Of a stretch of DNA of 47,532 nucleotides, positions 25,444-32,918 are shown one piece after another. The DNA is from Deltaproteobacteria bacterium (GTDB taxonomy: Bacteria; Desulfobacterota; Desulfomonilia; UBA1062), in NCBI GenBank assembly GCA_022703355.1, contig JAKLDU010000002.1, positions 1 through 47,532 on the forward strand, written 5' to 3'. A program made the translations under genes and the position numbers. The notes under the pieces were generated by a model, which saw only the letters and a program-made list of their open reading frames with translations, was not told the DNA's origin and ran no database searches. Numbering within the stretch: position 1 is the stretch's first letter; the number at the start of each line of letters is the position of its first letter.

Positions 25444-26265
25444 CTACAGCCAGCGCTTCCGGCGCTTGTAGGATTTCACGTCGCGGTAGGAGCGGGCGGT
25501 GCCGCCTGCGCCCACGCCCAGGTAGAACTCTTTCACATCCGGGTTCTCCGTGAGGTCTTTGGCCTCGCCCTCCATGACCACGCGGCCGTTCTCCATGACG
25601 TAGCCGTAGTGGGCAATCTTAAGGGCCATGTTGGCGTTCTGCTCCACGAGCACGATGGTGGTGTGCTGCTCCTCGTTGATGAGCCTGATGATGCGGAAGA
25701 TCTCCTTCACCACCAGCGGTGCCAGGCCCAGCGACGGCTCGTCCAGGAGGAGGAGCTTCGGGTGCGCCATGAGCGCCCTGCCCATGACCACCATCTGGAT
25801 CTCGCCCCCGCTGCAGTAGCCGGCCATGGTCTTCCTGCGCTTCGTCAGGGCCGGGAAGTAGTGGTACACCATCTCCAGGTCCTTTTTGTAGGGCTTCAAA
25901 GGCCTGGTGGCCGTACCCACCCGGAGGTTCTCCTCCACCGTGAGGTACTTGAAGGGCTGCCTGCCCTCGAGGACCTGGATGATGCCCTTGCGGGTGATCT
26001 CCTCCGGCGAGAGGTTCTGGATGCCCGCCCCGTCGTAGGTGATCTCGCCGTCGGTGACCTTGCCGTTCTCGGGCTTCAGGAGCCCTGAGATGGCCTTGAG
26101 CGTCGTGGTCTTGCCCGCGCCGTTGCTCCCCAGGAGCGACACGATTTGGCCCCGGGGCACCTTGAGCGACACGCCCTTCAGGACCTGGATCACGTCCGAG
26201 TAGACCACGCTGATGTTGTTGACCAGGAGCAGGGTGTCGTCTTTTTCGTTTTCCACGGCACCCAC
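25444..26265 (-). CDS. livF: Branched-chain amino-acid-type ABC transporter ATP-binding protein (LivF)
   Basis: A 273-residue ATPase. Walker A GSNGAGKT (46-53), signature YCSGGEIQMVVMGRALM, Walker B LLLLDEPSLGLAP, and switch His in the region IVLVEQNANMALKIAHYGYVMENG. LPRGQ-type spacing and GIIQVLEGRQPF identify the LivF branch. The signature is CSGGE rather than LSGGE, and a basic C-terminal tail (YKRRKRWL) extends the usual 235 residues. It pairs with LivG to energise uptake. The start overlaps nothing; livM ends 1 nt upstream. Confidence 0.95.
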   Translation of the reverse strand: MGAVENEKDDTLLLVNNISVVYSDVIQVLKGVSLKVPRGQIVSLLGSNGAGKTTTLKAISGLLKPENGKVTDGEITYDGAGIQNLSPEEITRKGIIQVLEGRQPFKYLTVEENLRVGTATRPLKPYKKDLEMVYHYFPALTKRRKTMAGYCSGGEIQMVVMGRALMAHPKLLLLDEPSLGLAPLVVKEIFRIIRLINEEQHTTIVLVEQNANMALKIAHYGYVMENGRVVMEGEAKDLTENPDVKEFYLGVGAGGTARSYRDVKSYKRRKRWL

Positions 26266-26266
26266 C

Positions 26267-27337
26267 TCAATACGAGAACGGCCAGAGCCGGAAGGACGAG
26301 CGGACTATCCGCCAGAGCTCGGCGAGCCCCTTGGGCTCGATGAGGATGAAGAGCACGATGGCCAGACCGAAGGCGAACTCTCTCAAGCTCGCCATGTTGA
26401 GGCCGTAGCCGCTTAAGCCGGGGAAGTTCATCAGCGCGTCCGTGGCGAAGCGCAGGCTCTCGTTCAGGCCCGTGATGAACACCGCGCCGAAGATGGAGCC
26501 CGGGATGCTCCCGAGGCCGCCGATGATGACCATGGCGAGGTACTCCACGGAGAGCCCGAGCGTGAAGGGCTCGGTGGAGATGCTCCGCATGTAGTACGCC
26601 CACAGGCCGCCGGCGAACCCCGCGTAGAAGGAGCTCACCGCGAAGGAAAGCAGCTTGTAGAAGAAGATGGGGATGCCCATGCCCTCGGCGGCCCGGTCGT
26701 TGTCCCGGATGGCGATGAAGGCCCTTCCGTAGCGCGTGCGCATGAGGTTCGAGGCCATGAGGGTGAGCGCCGTGAGGCTTGCGAAGATGACGAAGAAGAA
26801 GCGCAGGTCGGTGTTGATCTCGAGCCCGAACAGGCTCGCCCCGGGCAGCATGATCCCCATGGTGCCCTTGGTCACCGCCTCCCAGTGCACGAGGAGGTAC
26901 TCGATGATGAACTGGCCCGCCAGCGTGGCGATGGTGAGGTAGAGCCCCTTGAGCCTGCCCGAGGGGATGCCGAAGACCATGCCCGTCAGCGCGGCGACTA
27001 TCCCCGCCCCGGGCACGGCGACGAGGAAGGGCAGCCCGCAGGTGGTGGCGAGCACCGCGCCCGCGTAGGCGCCCACGCCGAAGAAGGCCCCGTGGCCCAG
27101 CGAGATCTGGCCCGTGAACCCCACGAGGATGTTCAGGCCCAGCGCCGCGATGGCCGCGATGCCCGTGGTGTTGACGACGTAGAGGAGGTAGGGAGGGGAG
27201 ACGAAGGGCACCACGCAGAAGAGCGCGGCGATGCCCACGAAAGCCCAGAGCCGGCCGAAGTCGGTCTCGAAGAGGGCCAGCTCACGGGCGTAGACCTCCT
27301 TGTAGTTGCCGCAGGGGTGGAAGCGGGGCGCTCTCAT
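26267..27337 (-). CDS. livM: Branched-chain amino-acid-type ABC transporter permease (LivM)
   Basis: A 356-residue inner-membrane permease with about nine hydrophobic segments. Family blocks: GLNILVGFTGQISLGHGAFFGVGAYAGA (residues about 85-115), TRYGRAFIAIRDNDRAAEGMGI and AMVIIGGLGSIPGSIFGAVFI. It forms the translocation path with LivH. It sits 4 nt after livH and 1 nt before livF in the operon. Confidence 0.96.
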   Translation of the reverse strand: MRAPRFHPCGNYKEVYARELALFETDFGRLWAFVGIAALFCVVPFVSPPYLLYVVNTTGIAAIAALGLNILVGFTGQISLGHGAFFGVGAYAGAVLATTCGLPFLVAVPGAGIVAALTGMVFGIPSGRLKGLYLTIATLAGQFIIEYLLVHWEAVTKGTMGIMLPGASLFGLEINTDLRFFFVIFASLTALTLMASNLMRTRYGRAFIAIRDNDRAAEGMGIPIFFYKLLSFAVSSFYAGFAGGLWAYYMRSISTEPFTLGLSVEYLAMVIIGGLGSIPGSIFGAVFITGLNESLRFATDALMNFPGLSGYGLNMASLREFAFGLAIVLFILIEPKGLAELWRIVRSSFRLWPFSY

Positions 27338-27341
27338 GTCC

Positions 27342-28220
27342 TCACACCCGCTCGATTTCCACCAGGCCGAAGAGGCCGTAGGGCTTGACGAGGAGGATCG
27401 CCACGAGCACGATGTAGGGGATCACGTCGCGCAGCGACGGCGAGAGGTAGCCGCTCGTGAAGGTCTCGAGCAGGCCGATGATGATGCCGCCGATGATGGC
27501 GCCGCCGATGGAGTCGAGCCCGCCCAGGATCACCACCGGGAAGACCTTGAGCCCGATAGAGGAGATCTCGTGCACGTTGATGCCGTTGATGACCCCCAGC
27601 ACGATGCCGCTCATGGAGGCCACCAGCGCCGCGATGGCCCAGGACAGGGCGAAGACCTTCTTCACGTGCACGCCCAGCGACAGGGCCGCGGTCTGGTTGT
27701 CCGCCACCGAGCGCATGAAGATGCCCTGGGGCGAGTACTTGAAGAAGAGGCCGAACAGGACGAGGAAGGTGACGCCCATGAGGGACGAGGCCACGTACAC
27801 CGGGGCGATGGTGATGCCGCCGAACTGCATGCCCAGGGAGGCGGGCAGGAAGTCCGGGTAGGTCTGGAGGTTGCCGCCGAAGAAGAAGAGGAGCAGGCCC
27901 TTGAACATGGAGGAGAGCCCCACCGTGAGCATGATGACGAAGATGAGCGGCTCGCCGATGAGGGGCCGCAGGAAGATGCGCTCCACCGTGAAGCCGAGCA
28001 CGAAGGAGCCCGCCAGCGTGACGAGGAAGGCGAGCGCCACCGGGAGCTGGAGCCAGGACACGAGCACGAGGAAAAAGAAGGCGCCGATGGCCAGGAGCTG
28101 CCCGTGGGCGAAGTTCAGCACCGAGGACGACTTGAAGATCATGACGAAGCCCAGGGCGGAGAGCCCGTAGAGAAGCCCCACGCTCAGTCCGTTGATGAGC
28201 AGCTGCAGAAAGAATTCCAT
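27342..28220 (-). CDS. livH: Branched-chain amino-acid-type ABC transporter permease (LivH)
   Basis: A 292-residue permease. The N-terminus FLQLLINGLSVGLLYGLSALGFVMIFKSSSVLNFAHGQLLAIGAF and the C-terminal VFPVVILGGLDSIGGAIIGGIIIGLLE are standard LivH blocks; about eight hydrophobic helices are visible. It follows the CoA ligase gene after 13 nt and precedes livM by 4 nt, so it belongs to the same transcript. Confidence 0.96.
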   Translation of the reverse strand: MEFFLQLLINGLSVGLLYGLSALGFVMIFKSSSVLNFAHGQLLAIGAFFFLVLVSWLQLPVALAFLVTLAGSFVLGFTVERIFLRPLIGEPLIFVIMLTVGLSSMFKGLLLFFFGGNLQTYPDFLPASLGMQFGGITIAPVYVASSLMGVTFLVLFGLFFKYSPQGIFMRSVADNQTAALSLGVHVKKVFALSWAIAALVASMSGIVLGVINGINVHEISSIGLKVFPVVILGGLDSIGGAIIGGIIIGLLETFTSGYLSPSLRDVIPYIVLVAILLVKPYGLFGLVEIERV

Positions 28221-28233
28221 GGTATTCGTGCTC

Positions 28234-30183
28234 CTATTCCACCGTGATGACCCGGGCGACGGTCTCGATGACCCCCTCCCGGCCGTCCCGGTACTTGACC
28301 TTGCCCTTGACCGGGACCTCTTTTTTGTCCGAGTACATGGCCTCGATGAGGGGGAGGTAGAGGCCGTAGACGAAGCGCCGGCGCACCTTGCCCGTGCGCG
28401 TGAGCTCCTCGTCGTCCGCGTCGAGGAGCTTGTAGAGGAGGATGAACCTCCTGATCTTCATGGGTTTCGGGAGCTGGGCGTTGACCTTCCTCACCTCTTC
28501 GAGGATGAGCCCTTCCATCTCCGGGCGCTGGGAGAGGTCGGTGTAGGTGGTGTAGGGGATCATGCGCGCTTCCGCCCAGTTGCCCGCGTTGCCCTGGTCG
28601 ATGTTGATGAAGGCGGTGATGTAGGGCCGCGCCTCGCCGAAGGTCACCGCCTCCTTGATGTAGAGCGAGAACTTGAGCCTGGTCTCGATGAAGTCCGGGG
28701 AGAAGGCGTTGCCCTCCTTGTCCCGGATGATGTCCTGCTTGCGGCCGATGATCACGAGGTGGCCGTCGGCGTCGAGGTAGCCCGCGTCGCCCGTGAGGAA
28801 CCAGCCCTCCTCGAAGGCGTCTTCGGTGGACTGATAGTCGTTGTAGTAGCCCGAGAACACCGACTTCGACCTCACCATGACCTCCTGGTCCGGGGAGATC
28901 CTCACCTCGGTGCCGGGCAGGGGCGTGCCCACGGTTTCTGGCTTGGCCTCGCCGTCGGGCTGGACCTGGAAGATGCCGCAGGTCTCGGTCATGCCGTAGC
29001 ACTGCTTGAGGTTCAACCCGCAGGCGCGGAAGAAGCGGATCACGTCAGGCGAGATGGGGTGGCCGCCGGTGTAGGCGCTCACGAACTGCGAGCAGCCCAC
29101 CCGGTCGAGGAGCGGGTTGAACACGAGCGCCCGGGCCAGGCCGTGGAGAACCTTCAGGGCCGGGCCCGCGGGCCGCTTCTTCTCCTCGCCTTCCACCACT
29201 CTGCCGCCGATCCTTTCGGCGAGTGCGAACAGGGCGCGGTTGACGAACCCCGCGTCGTTCATCCTGACCCGGATGCTCGAGGCCAAATCCTCCCAGAACC
29301 GCGACGACGAGATGAGCAGGTGCGGGCCGATCTCCCGGAAGTCCGAGGAGACGGTCTCGGGGGTCTCGGGGAAGTTCATGGTCATGCCGCCCATGAGCGC
29401 CACACCGAAGGCCCACATCTGGTCCACGATCCAGGCGGGGGGCGTCATCGACAGCCAGTTGGCGCCCACGCCCACCGGGGAGGACTCGATCCACTTCCTG
29501 CCCATGGCCGTGTAGTTGCGGTGGCTGAGCATGGCGAGCTTCGAGACGCCCGTGGTGCCCGAGGTCATGATCATGTGGGCGGCGTCGTCCTCCTTGGCCT
29601 TGCCCGCCTCCTCCTCGAAGAGGCCCGGGTTTTCCTGTTCGTGCCGCGCACCCAGGTCGAGGAGGTCTTTGAAGCTCACGAGGAGGGGGTCGTCGTAGCC
29701 CCGCATGCCCGTGGGGTCCACGTAGATTATGGCCTTGACGGTCTTGAGCACGTCGATCTTTTCCAGGAGCTTGTCCACCTGCTCCTGGTCCTGGACGACC
29801 ACGAAGCTTGCGCCTATGCGCGAAAGCGCCCCCGCGAGCTCGCCCGCCACGGCCGAGGTGAAGAGGTTCAGCGTCACCGCGCCGAAGGCCTGGGCGCCCA
29901 GCTGGGTGAAGAGCCACTCGGGGTGGTTGTTCAGGATCATGCCCACGTTGTCGTGCCTTTTGATGCCCAGGCTCCTGAGGCCCAGGCCCGCGTGCCTGAC
30001 GAAGCCCAGGTAGTCCCGCCAGGAGTAGGTCTTCCAGACCCCGTAGGCCTTTTCCCTGATGGCGGCGGCGCCGGGGCCGAGGAGCTCCGCCTGCCTGAGC
30101 AGGACCTGGGGCAGGGTGCAGGCCTCCAGTGCGTCGAGGTGCCCGGCCGTCATCCTGGTGATCTTCACGCCCCTGCCCGCCAT
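28234..30183 (-). CDS. AMP-dependent acyl-CoA synthetase (long-chain fatty-acid-CoA ligase type)
   Basis: A 649-residue adenylate-forming ligase. P-loop TSGTTGVSK (207-215), acceptor motif YGMTETCG, GWFLTGDAGYLDADGHLVIIGRKQDIIRDKEGNAFSPDFIE (hinge region) and a C-terminal domain of the FadD15/FAA type (RRRFVYGLYLPLIEAMYSDKKEV). It converts a carboxylic acid, ATP and CoA to acyl-CoA. The start is the ATG at 30183 with GGAGGG 6 nt upstream; the long upstream extension of this frame lies inside livG. Being nested between livG and livH, it probably activates the imported solute by metabolic trapping. Fatty acid, aryl acid and other carboxylates are all possible. Confidence 0.9.
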   Translation of the reverse strand: MAGRGVKITRMTAGHLDALEACTLPQVLLRQAELLGPGAAAIREKAYGVWKTYSWRDYLGFVRHAGLGLRSLGIKRHDNVGMILNNHPEWLFTQLGAQAFGAVTLNLFTSAVAGELAGALSRIGASFVVVQDQEQVDKLLEKIDVLKTVKAIIYVDPTGMRGYDDPLLVSFKDLLDLGARHEQENPGLFEEEAGKAKEDDAAHMIMTSGTTGVSKLAMLSHRNYTAMGRKWIESSPVGVGANWLSMTPPAWIVDQMWAFGVALMGGMTMNFPETPETVSSDFREIGPHLLISSSRFWEDLASSIRVRMNDAGFVNRALFALAERIGGRVVEGEEKKRPAGPALKVLHGLARALVFNPLLDRVGCSQFVSAYTGGHPISPDVIRFFRACGLNLKQCYGMTETCGIFQVQPDGEAKPETVGTPLPGTEVRISPDQEVMVRSKSVFSGYYNDYQSTEDAFEEGWFLTGDAGYLDADGHLVIIGRKQDIIRDKEGNAFSPDFIETRLKFSLYIKEAVTFGEARPYITAFINIDQGNAGNWAEARMIPYTTYTDLSQRPEMEGLILEEVRKVNAQLPKPMKIRRFILLYKLLDADDEELTRTGKVRRRFVYGLYLPLIEAMYSDKKEVPVKGKVKYRDGREGVIETVARVITVE

Positions 30184-30185
30184 GA

Positions 30186-31010
30186 TCAGCCCTCCGCGGC
30201 CTCTTCGCCCGACCCGGCCGGGCCGGGGTCGTCTCCCGCCGCGTCCCCGAGGTAGGCCCTGATGACCTCGGGGTGGTCCTGGATCTCCCCGGGCCTGCCC
30301 TCGGCGAGCTTCTCGCCGAAGTTGAGCACCACGATGCGCTCGGAGATGCTCATGACGATGGACATGTCGTGCTCCACGAGGATCATGGTCTGGCCCCAGC
30401 CGTCGTGGAGCTCCAGGAGGAAGCGCACCATGTCCTCCTTCTCCTCGAGGGTCATGCCCGCGAAGGGCTCGTCGAGCACGAGGAGGCTGGGCTCCGAGGC
30501 GAGCGCCCTGCCGAGCTCCACCCGCTTGCGCATGCCGTAGGGCAGGGCGCCCACGAGCTCCTTGCGCACGTGCTGGATCTCCAGGAAGTCGATGATCTCC
30601 TCGAGGATCTCGTGGTGCCTGACCTCCTCGTCCCGCACGGAGCGGGAGAAGAGGCACGCCAGCCCGAAGCTGTAGGAGGAGCGGGTGTGGCGGGCCAGCA
30701 GCATGTTCTGGAGCACGGTCATGCCCGGGAAGAGCTCGATGTTCTGGAAGGTCCGGCCGATGCCCAGGCCGGTGAGCCGGTGGGTGGGCAGGGAGGTGAT
30801 ATCGCGGCCGTTGAACGAGATGGTGCCGGAGGTGGCCTTGTAGAAGCCCGTGATGCAGTTGAGCAGGCTCGTCTTGCCCGCGCCGTTGGGCCCGATGACG
30901 GAGACGAGCTCCCCCGTGGAGACGTTCAGGCTCACGTCCCTGACGGCGTGGATCCCCCCGAAGGACAGGGACAGGCCGGTGACCCGAAGCTCGGCCTTGC
31001 GCTCCCCCAT
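30186..31010 (-). CDS. livG: Branched-chain amino-acid-type ABC transporter ATP-binding protein (LivG)
   Basis: A 274-residue ATPase from the ATG at 31010 (MGERKAELRVTGLSLSFGGIHAV). Walker A GPNGAGKT (40-47), signature region LPYGMRKRVELGRAL, Walker B LLVLDEPFAGMTLEE, and VEHDMSIVMSISERIVVLNFG. The FNGRDITSLPTHRLTGLGIGRTFQNIELFPGMTV segment identifies LivG. The signature is YGMRKRVE rather than LSGGQ, as is common in this branch. The extra N-terminal frame to 31190 reads through REP-like repeats and is not credible. It is separated from livJ by 258 nt that hold only those repeats. Confidence 0.95.
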   Translation of the reverse strand: MGERKAELRVTGLSLSFGGIHAVRDVSLNVSTGELVSVIGPNGAGKTSLLNCITGFYKATSGTISFNGRDITSLPTHRLTGLGIGRTFQNIELFPGMTVLQNMLLARHTRSSYSFGLACLFSRSVRDEEVRHHEILEEIIDFLEIQHVRKELVGALPYGMRKRVELGRALASEPSLLVLDEPFAGMTLEEKEDMVRFLLELHDGWGQTMILVEHDMSIVMSISERIVVLNFGEKLAEGRPGEIQDHPEVIRAYLGDAAGDDPGPAGSGEEAAEG

Positions 31011-31081
31011 CTTCCCGGCGGAGAATATCCGCGGCTGTCCCCTGAACGCCCTCACCCGGCGCCCCCTTTGCCGCTTTCCGC

Positions 31082-31171
31082 CACGCCCGCGGAGGCGGGG
31101 GCAGGTGCGGCCGCACCGCCGCAATTGGTGATGCCCCCCTTCCCTTTTACCGTCACGCCCGCGGAGGCGTG
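31082..31171. repeat. Two REP-like palindromic units between livJ and livG
   Basis: CACGCCCGCGGAGGCG occurs at 31082-31097 and 31154-31169. The second copy extends to CACGCC-CGCGGA-GGCGTG, a perfect 6-bp stem; the first has a 4-bp stem. Their form resembles the dispersed TCATTCCCGCGAAAGCGGGAA-type repeats of deltaproteobacteria. They occupy the largest gap inside the operon and could attenuate or stabilise the mRNA there. Confidence 0.6.
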
Positions 31172-31268
31172 GACCCGGGGGGCCGGGCACATACCCCGGA
31201 ACCCCCTCTTCGCGAAGGTGGCGGGGCGGGTGATGGACTGTGGCGCCTGGTGCACGGCTGCTTCTCCC

Positions 31269-32483
31269 TTACTTGACCTTCAGCAGCTTGATCCTGTCCC
31301 TGCCGGGGGTGAAGAAGTTGGTGAGCGGGGTGAAGGTCCCGTTCTCGTGGACCTGGACGATCCTGCCCTTGAACGACGCCCCGTGGTCGGTCTTCGAGTA
31401 GGTGACGTTGGGCACCAGCCCGCCGAAGTCCTCGTTCCTGAAGGTCTCGAGGGCCTTGTTGACGTTTTCCGGGGTGATGGTCCCGAACTTTTCCTGCGCC
31501 CGGATGAAGGCCCTTTCCATGATCATGCCCACCACCACGCCTTCCCAGTACGAGGTGTCGAAGGCGTTGACGGTCTTGTAGCGCTTCCACACGGACTCCA
31601 TGAGCTTGACGCCCGGGGTGCCGTCCGAGGGCAGGCCGCCGCAGAACTGCATCTTCACGCGGTCCTTGATGAGGCCCTTGCCGTTCTTGAAGAAGTCCGG
31701 GTCGGTGGAGGTCCAGGTGCCGATGAACTGGGGGTCGTAGCCGATGCGGTCGGCGCTTTTCAGCGTGGAGATGAGCGCCGCAGGGAGCACCTGGACGAAC
31801 ACGTACCGGGCGCCCTTCTGCTTGAGGCGCAGCAGCTCGGTGGTGAGGTCGACCGTCTGGGGGGGGAACTCCTCGATGGACACGATCTCGATGCCGTTGG
31901 CCTTCGCGTACTCCCTGCTCGGTTCGTGGATGGAGCGCCCGTAGGGGTTGTTGTAGGTGAGCAGGCCGACCTTGGGGGCGCCGGGGCCCTTGTGCACGGC
32001 CTTGATGTACTCGAGCACGGCCTGGCAGTCGAGCCGGTAGTTGCCGAAGGGCAGGTACAGGTAGTCCACCGGGGCCTGGAGGATCTCCCAGGCCGTCGAG
32101 TAGTTGATGGCCGGGATCCTGAACTGCTGGAGGAGCGGCTTGGCCTGGATGCCCTCGCCCGCGCTCCAGGTGGCGATCATGTCGACGCGCTCCTGCATGG
32201 CGAACTTGCGGACGGCCGCCACCGCCTCGGGCGCCTTGTAGGCGGTGTCCACGGTGAGCATCTGGATCTTTCTGCCCTTGACGCCGCCCTTGACCTCGTT
32301 GACGTACCTGAAGTAGTCCTGCTGGCCCTTGGCGTGGTACTTGCCGAAGGTGGAGGCCGGGCCGGTGAGGTTGATGGCCGCCCCCACCTTGATGTCCTTC
32401 GCGGCAGCAGCCGAGGGCAGGGCCCCCAGGGAAAGAACCGCGGCGAGTGCCCCGATGGTCAGTACCCCGATGATCTTCTTCAT
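31269..32483 (-). CDS. livJ: Periplasmic solute-binding protein of the liv-type ABC transporter
   Basis: A 404-residue secreted binding protein. The signal peptide (MKKIIGVLTIGALAAVLSLG, likely cleavage after SAAAA) is followed by KDIKVGAAINLTGPASTFGKYHAKGQQDYFRYVNE, the usual start of a type I leucine-binding fold. Later blocks are GPGAPKVGLLTYNNPYGRS and AFDTSYWEGVVVGMIMERA. It captures the solute for LivHMGF. Homologues in deltaproteobacteria bind amino acids, aromatic or aliphatic carboxylates, so specificity is open. Ribosome site AAGGGGGA is 8 nt before the ATG. It is the first structural gene after the Phe-leader attenuator. Confidence 0.93.
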   Translation of the reverse strand: MKKIIGVLTIGALAAVLSLGALPSAAAAKDIKVGAAINLTGPASTFGKYHAKGQQDYFRYVNEVKGGVKGRKIQMLTVDTAYKAPEAVAAVRKFAMQERVDMIATWSAGEGIQAKPLLQQFRIPAINYSTAWEILQAPVDYLYLPFGNYRLDCQAVLEYIKAVHKGPGAPKVGLLTYNNPYGRSIHEPSREYAKANGIEIVSIEEFPPQTVDLTTELLRLKQKGARYVFVQVLPAALISTLKSADRIGYDPQFIGTWTSTDPDFFKNGKGLIKDRVKMQFCGGLPSDGTPGVKLMESVWKRYKTVNAFDTSYWEGVVVGMIMERAFIRAQEKFGTITPENVNKALETFRNEDFGGLVPNVTYSKTDHGASFKGRIVQVHENGTFTPLTNFFTPGRDRIKLLKVK

Positions 32484-32551
32484 AACCGAATCCCCCTTTC
32501 TAATGTTTCACGTTCTCATGCGCCAGCCCCGGTGCTCCGTGCTGCGCACAT

Positions 32552-32599
32552 AAAAAAAGCCGCAGGTAGACGAAACCCGGTCCACCTACGGCTTTTTTT
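32552..32599 (-). terminator. Intrinsic terminator in the livJ leader
   Basis: On the minus strand an A7-GCCG... arm (32599-32580) pairs with the ...CGGC-T7 arm (32571-32552): a 20-bp stem with two G-T wobbles, an 8-nt loop and a terminal run of seven T. It lies 68 nt before the livJ start codon, inside the leader rather than after a gene. Confidence 0.85.
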
Positions 32600-32642
32600 C
32601 TCCTCTTTTTCGATCAGATCTTAAAAGCGCTCGCAGGCAGAC

Positions 32643-32702
32643 CTAGTCAAAAAAGAAGAACCCGAACATTGTAGTTGTGATGTGTACTGGTGCCATAGAC
32701 AT
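32643..32702 (-). CDS. Phe-rich leader peptide of the liv-operon attenuator
   Basis: A 19-residue frame, MSMAPVHITTTMFGFFFFD, ending in TAG. Five of its last seven codons are Phe (TTC, then after a Gly codon TTC TTC TTT TTT). No ribosome site precedes the first ATG; the promoter would start transcription at or within a base or two of it, so translation may be leaderless. The second or third ATG (codons 3 and 12) are alternatives and keep the Phe run. The function is regulatory rather than as a protein. Confidence 0.7.
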   Translation of the reverse strand: MSMAPVHITTTMFGFFFFD

Positions 32703-32707
32703 GAAGC

Positions 32708-32735
32708 TTTAAAGGGAAAGGCCATCACAAGTCAA
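32708..32735 (-). promoter_or_regulatory. Candidate promoter of the livJ leader
   Basis: TTGACT (32735-32730), a 16-nt spacer and TTTAAA (32713-32708) on the minus strand. The predicted start is close to 32701, giving a leader of about 220 nt before livJ. Confidence 0.55.
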
Positions 32736-32814
32736 GAAAAAAATTGGGGAGGCGCGTGCGCCCGGGTCGCCCGCCATCCGGAAGCGTACAGAGGAGGGGC
32801 TCAAGACTTCCTGG

Positions 32815-32910
32815 AATCCGGGCGATCACGGGGGCGCTTCGGCTAAAGGTCCCGTGCAGTCACATGATGGAGACCCCATGAAATCCGGGCGATCACGGAG
32901 GCGCTTCGGC
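32815..32910. repeat. 29-bp direct repeat, 67 bp apart
   Basis: The 29-bp unit beginning AATCCGGGCGATCACGG occurs at 32815-32843 and 32882-32910 with one mismatch. The second copy ends 8 nt before the stop of the radical SAM gene. No open frame spans them. The rest of the 32484-32918 gap is the livJ leader described separately. Confidence 0.7.
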
Positions 32911-32918
32911 GGCCGCCC

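Larger units (their letters stand above)
32552..32735 (-). promoter_or_regulatory. Phenylalanine-type transcription attenuator controlling the liv/CoA-ligase operon
   Basis: In order on the minus strand: promoter, leader peptide with FGFFFF, stop codon, then GGTCTGCCTGCG (32643-32632), which can pair over 12 continuous bases (nine Watson-Crick, three wobble) with CGTAGGTGGACC (32590-32579). The latter is the 5' arm of the terminator, so antiterminator and terminator are mutually exclusive. A ribosome stalled at the Phe codons would leave the first segment free and permit read-through; one reaching the stop codon would cover it and allow termination. This mirrors the pheA/pheST attenuators of enterobacteria. 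Confidence 0.75.

Noticed and set aside
31011-31190. N-terminal extension of LivG to 31190
   Set aside because: The added residues are translations of the REP-like repeats; LivG proteins start at the MGERKAEL position.
32815-32910. CRISPR-like reading of the 29-bp repeat
   Set aside because: Only two copies, no third unit and no cas genes in the window.
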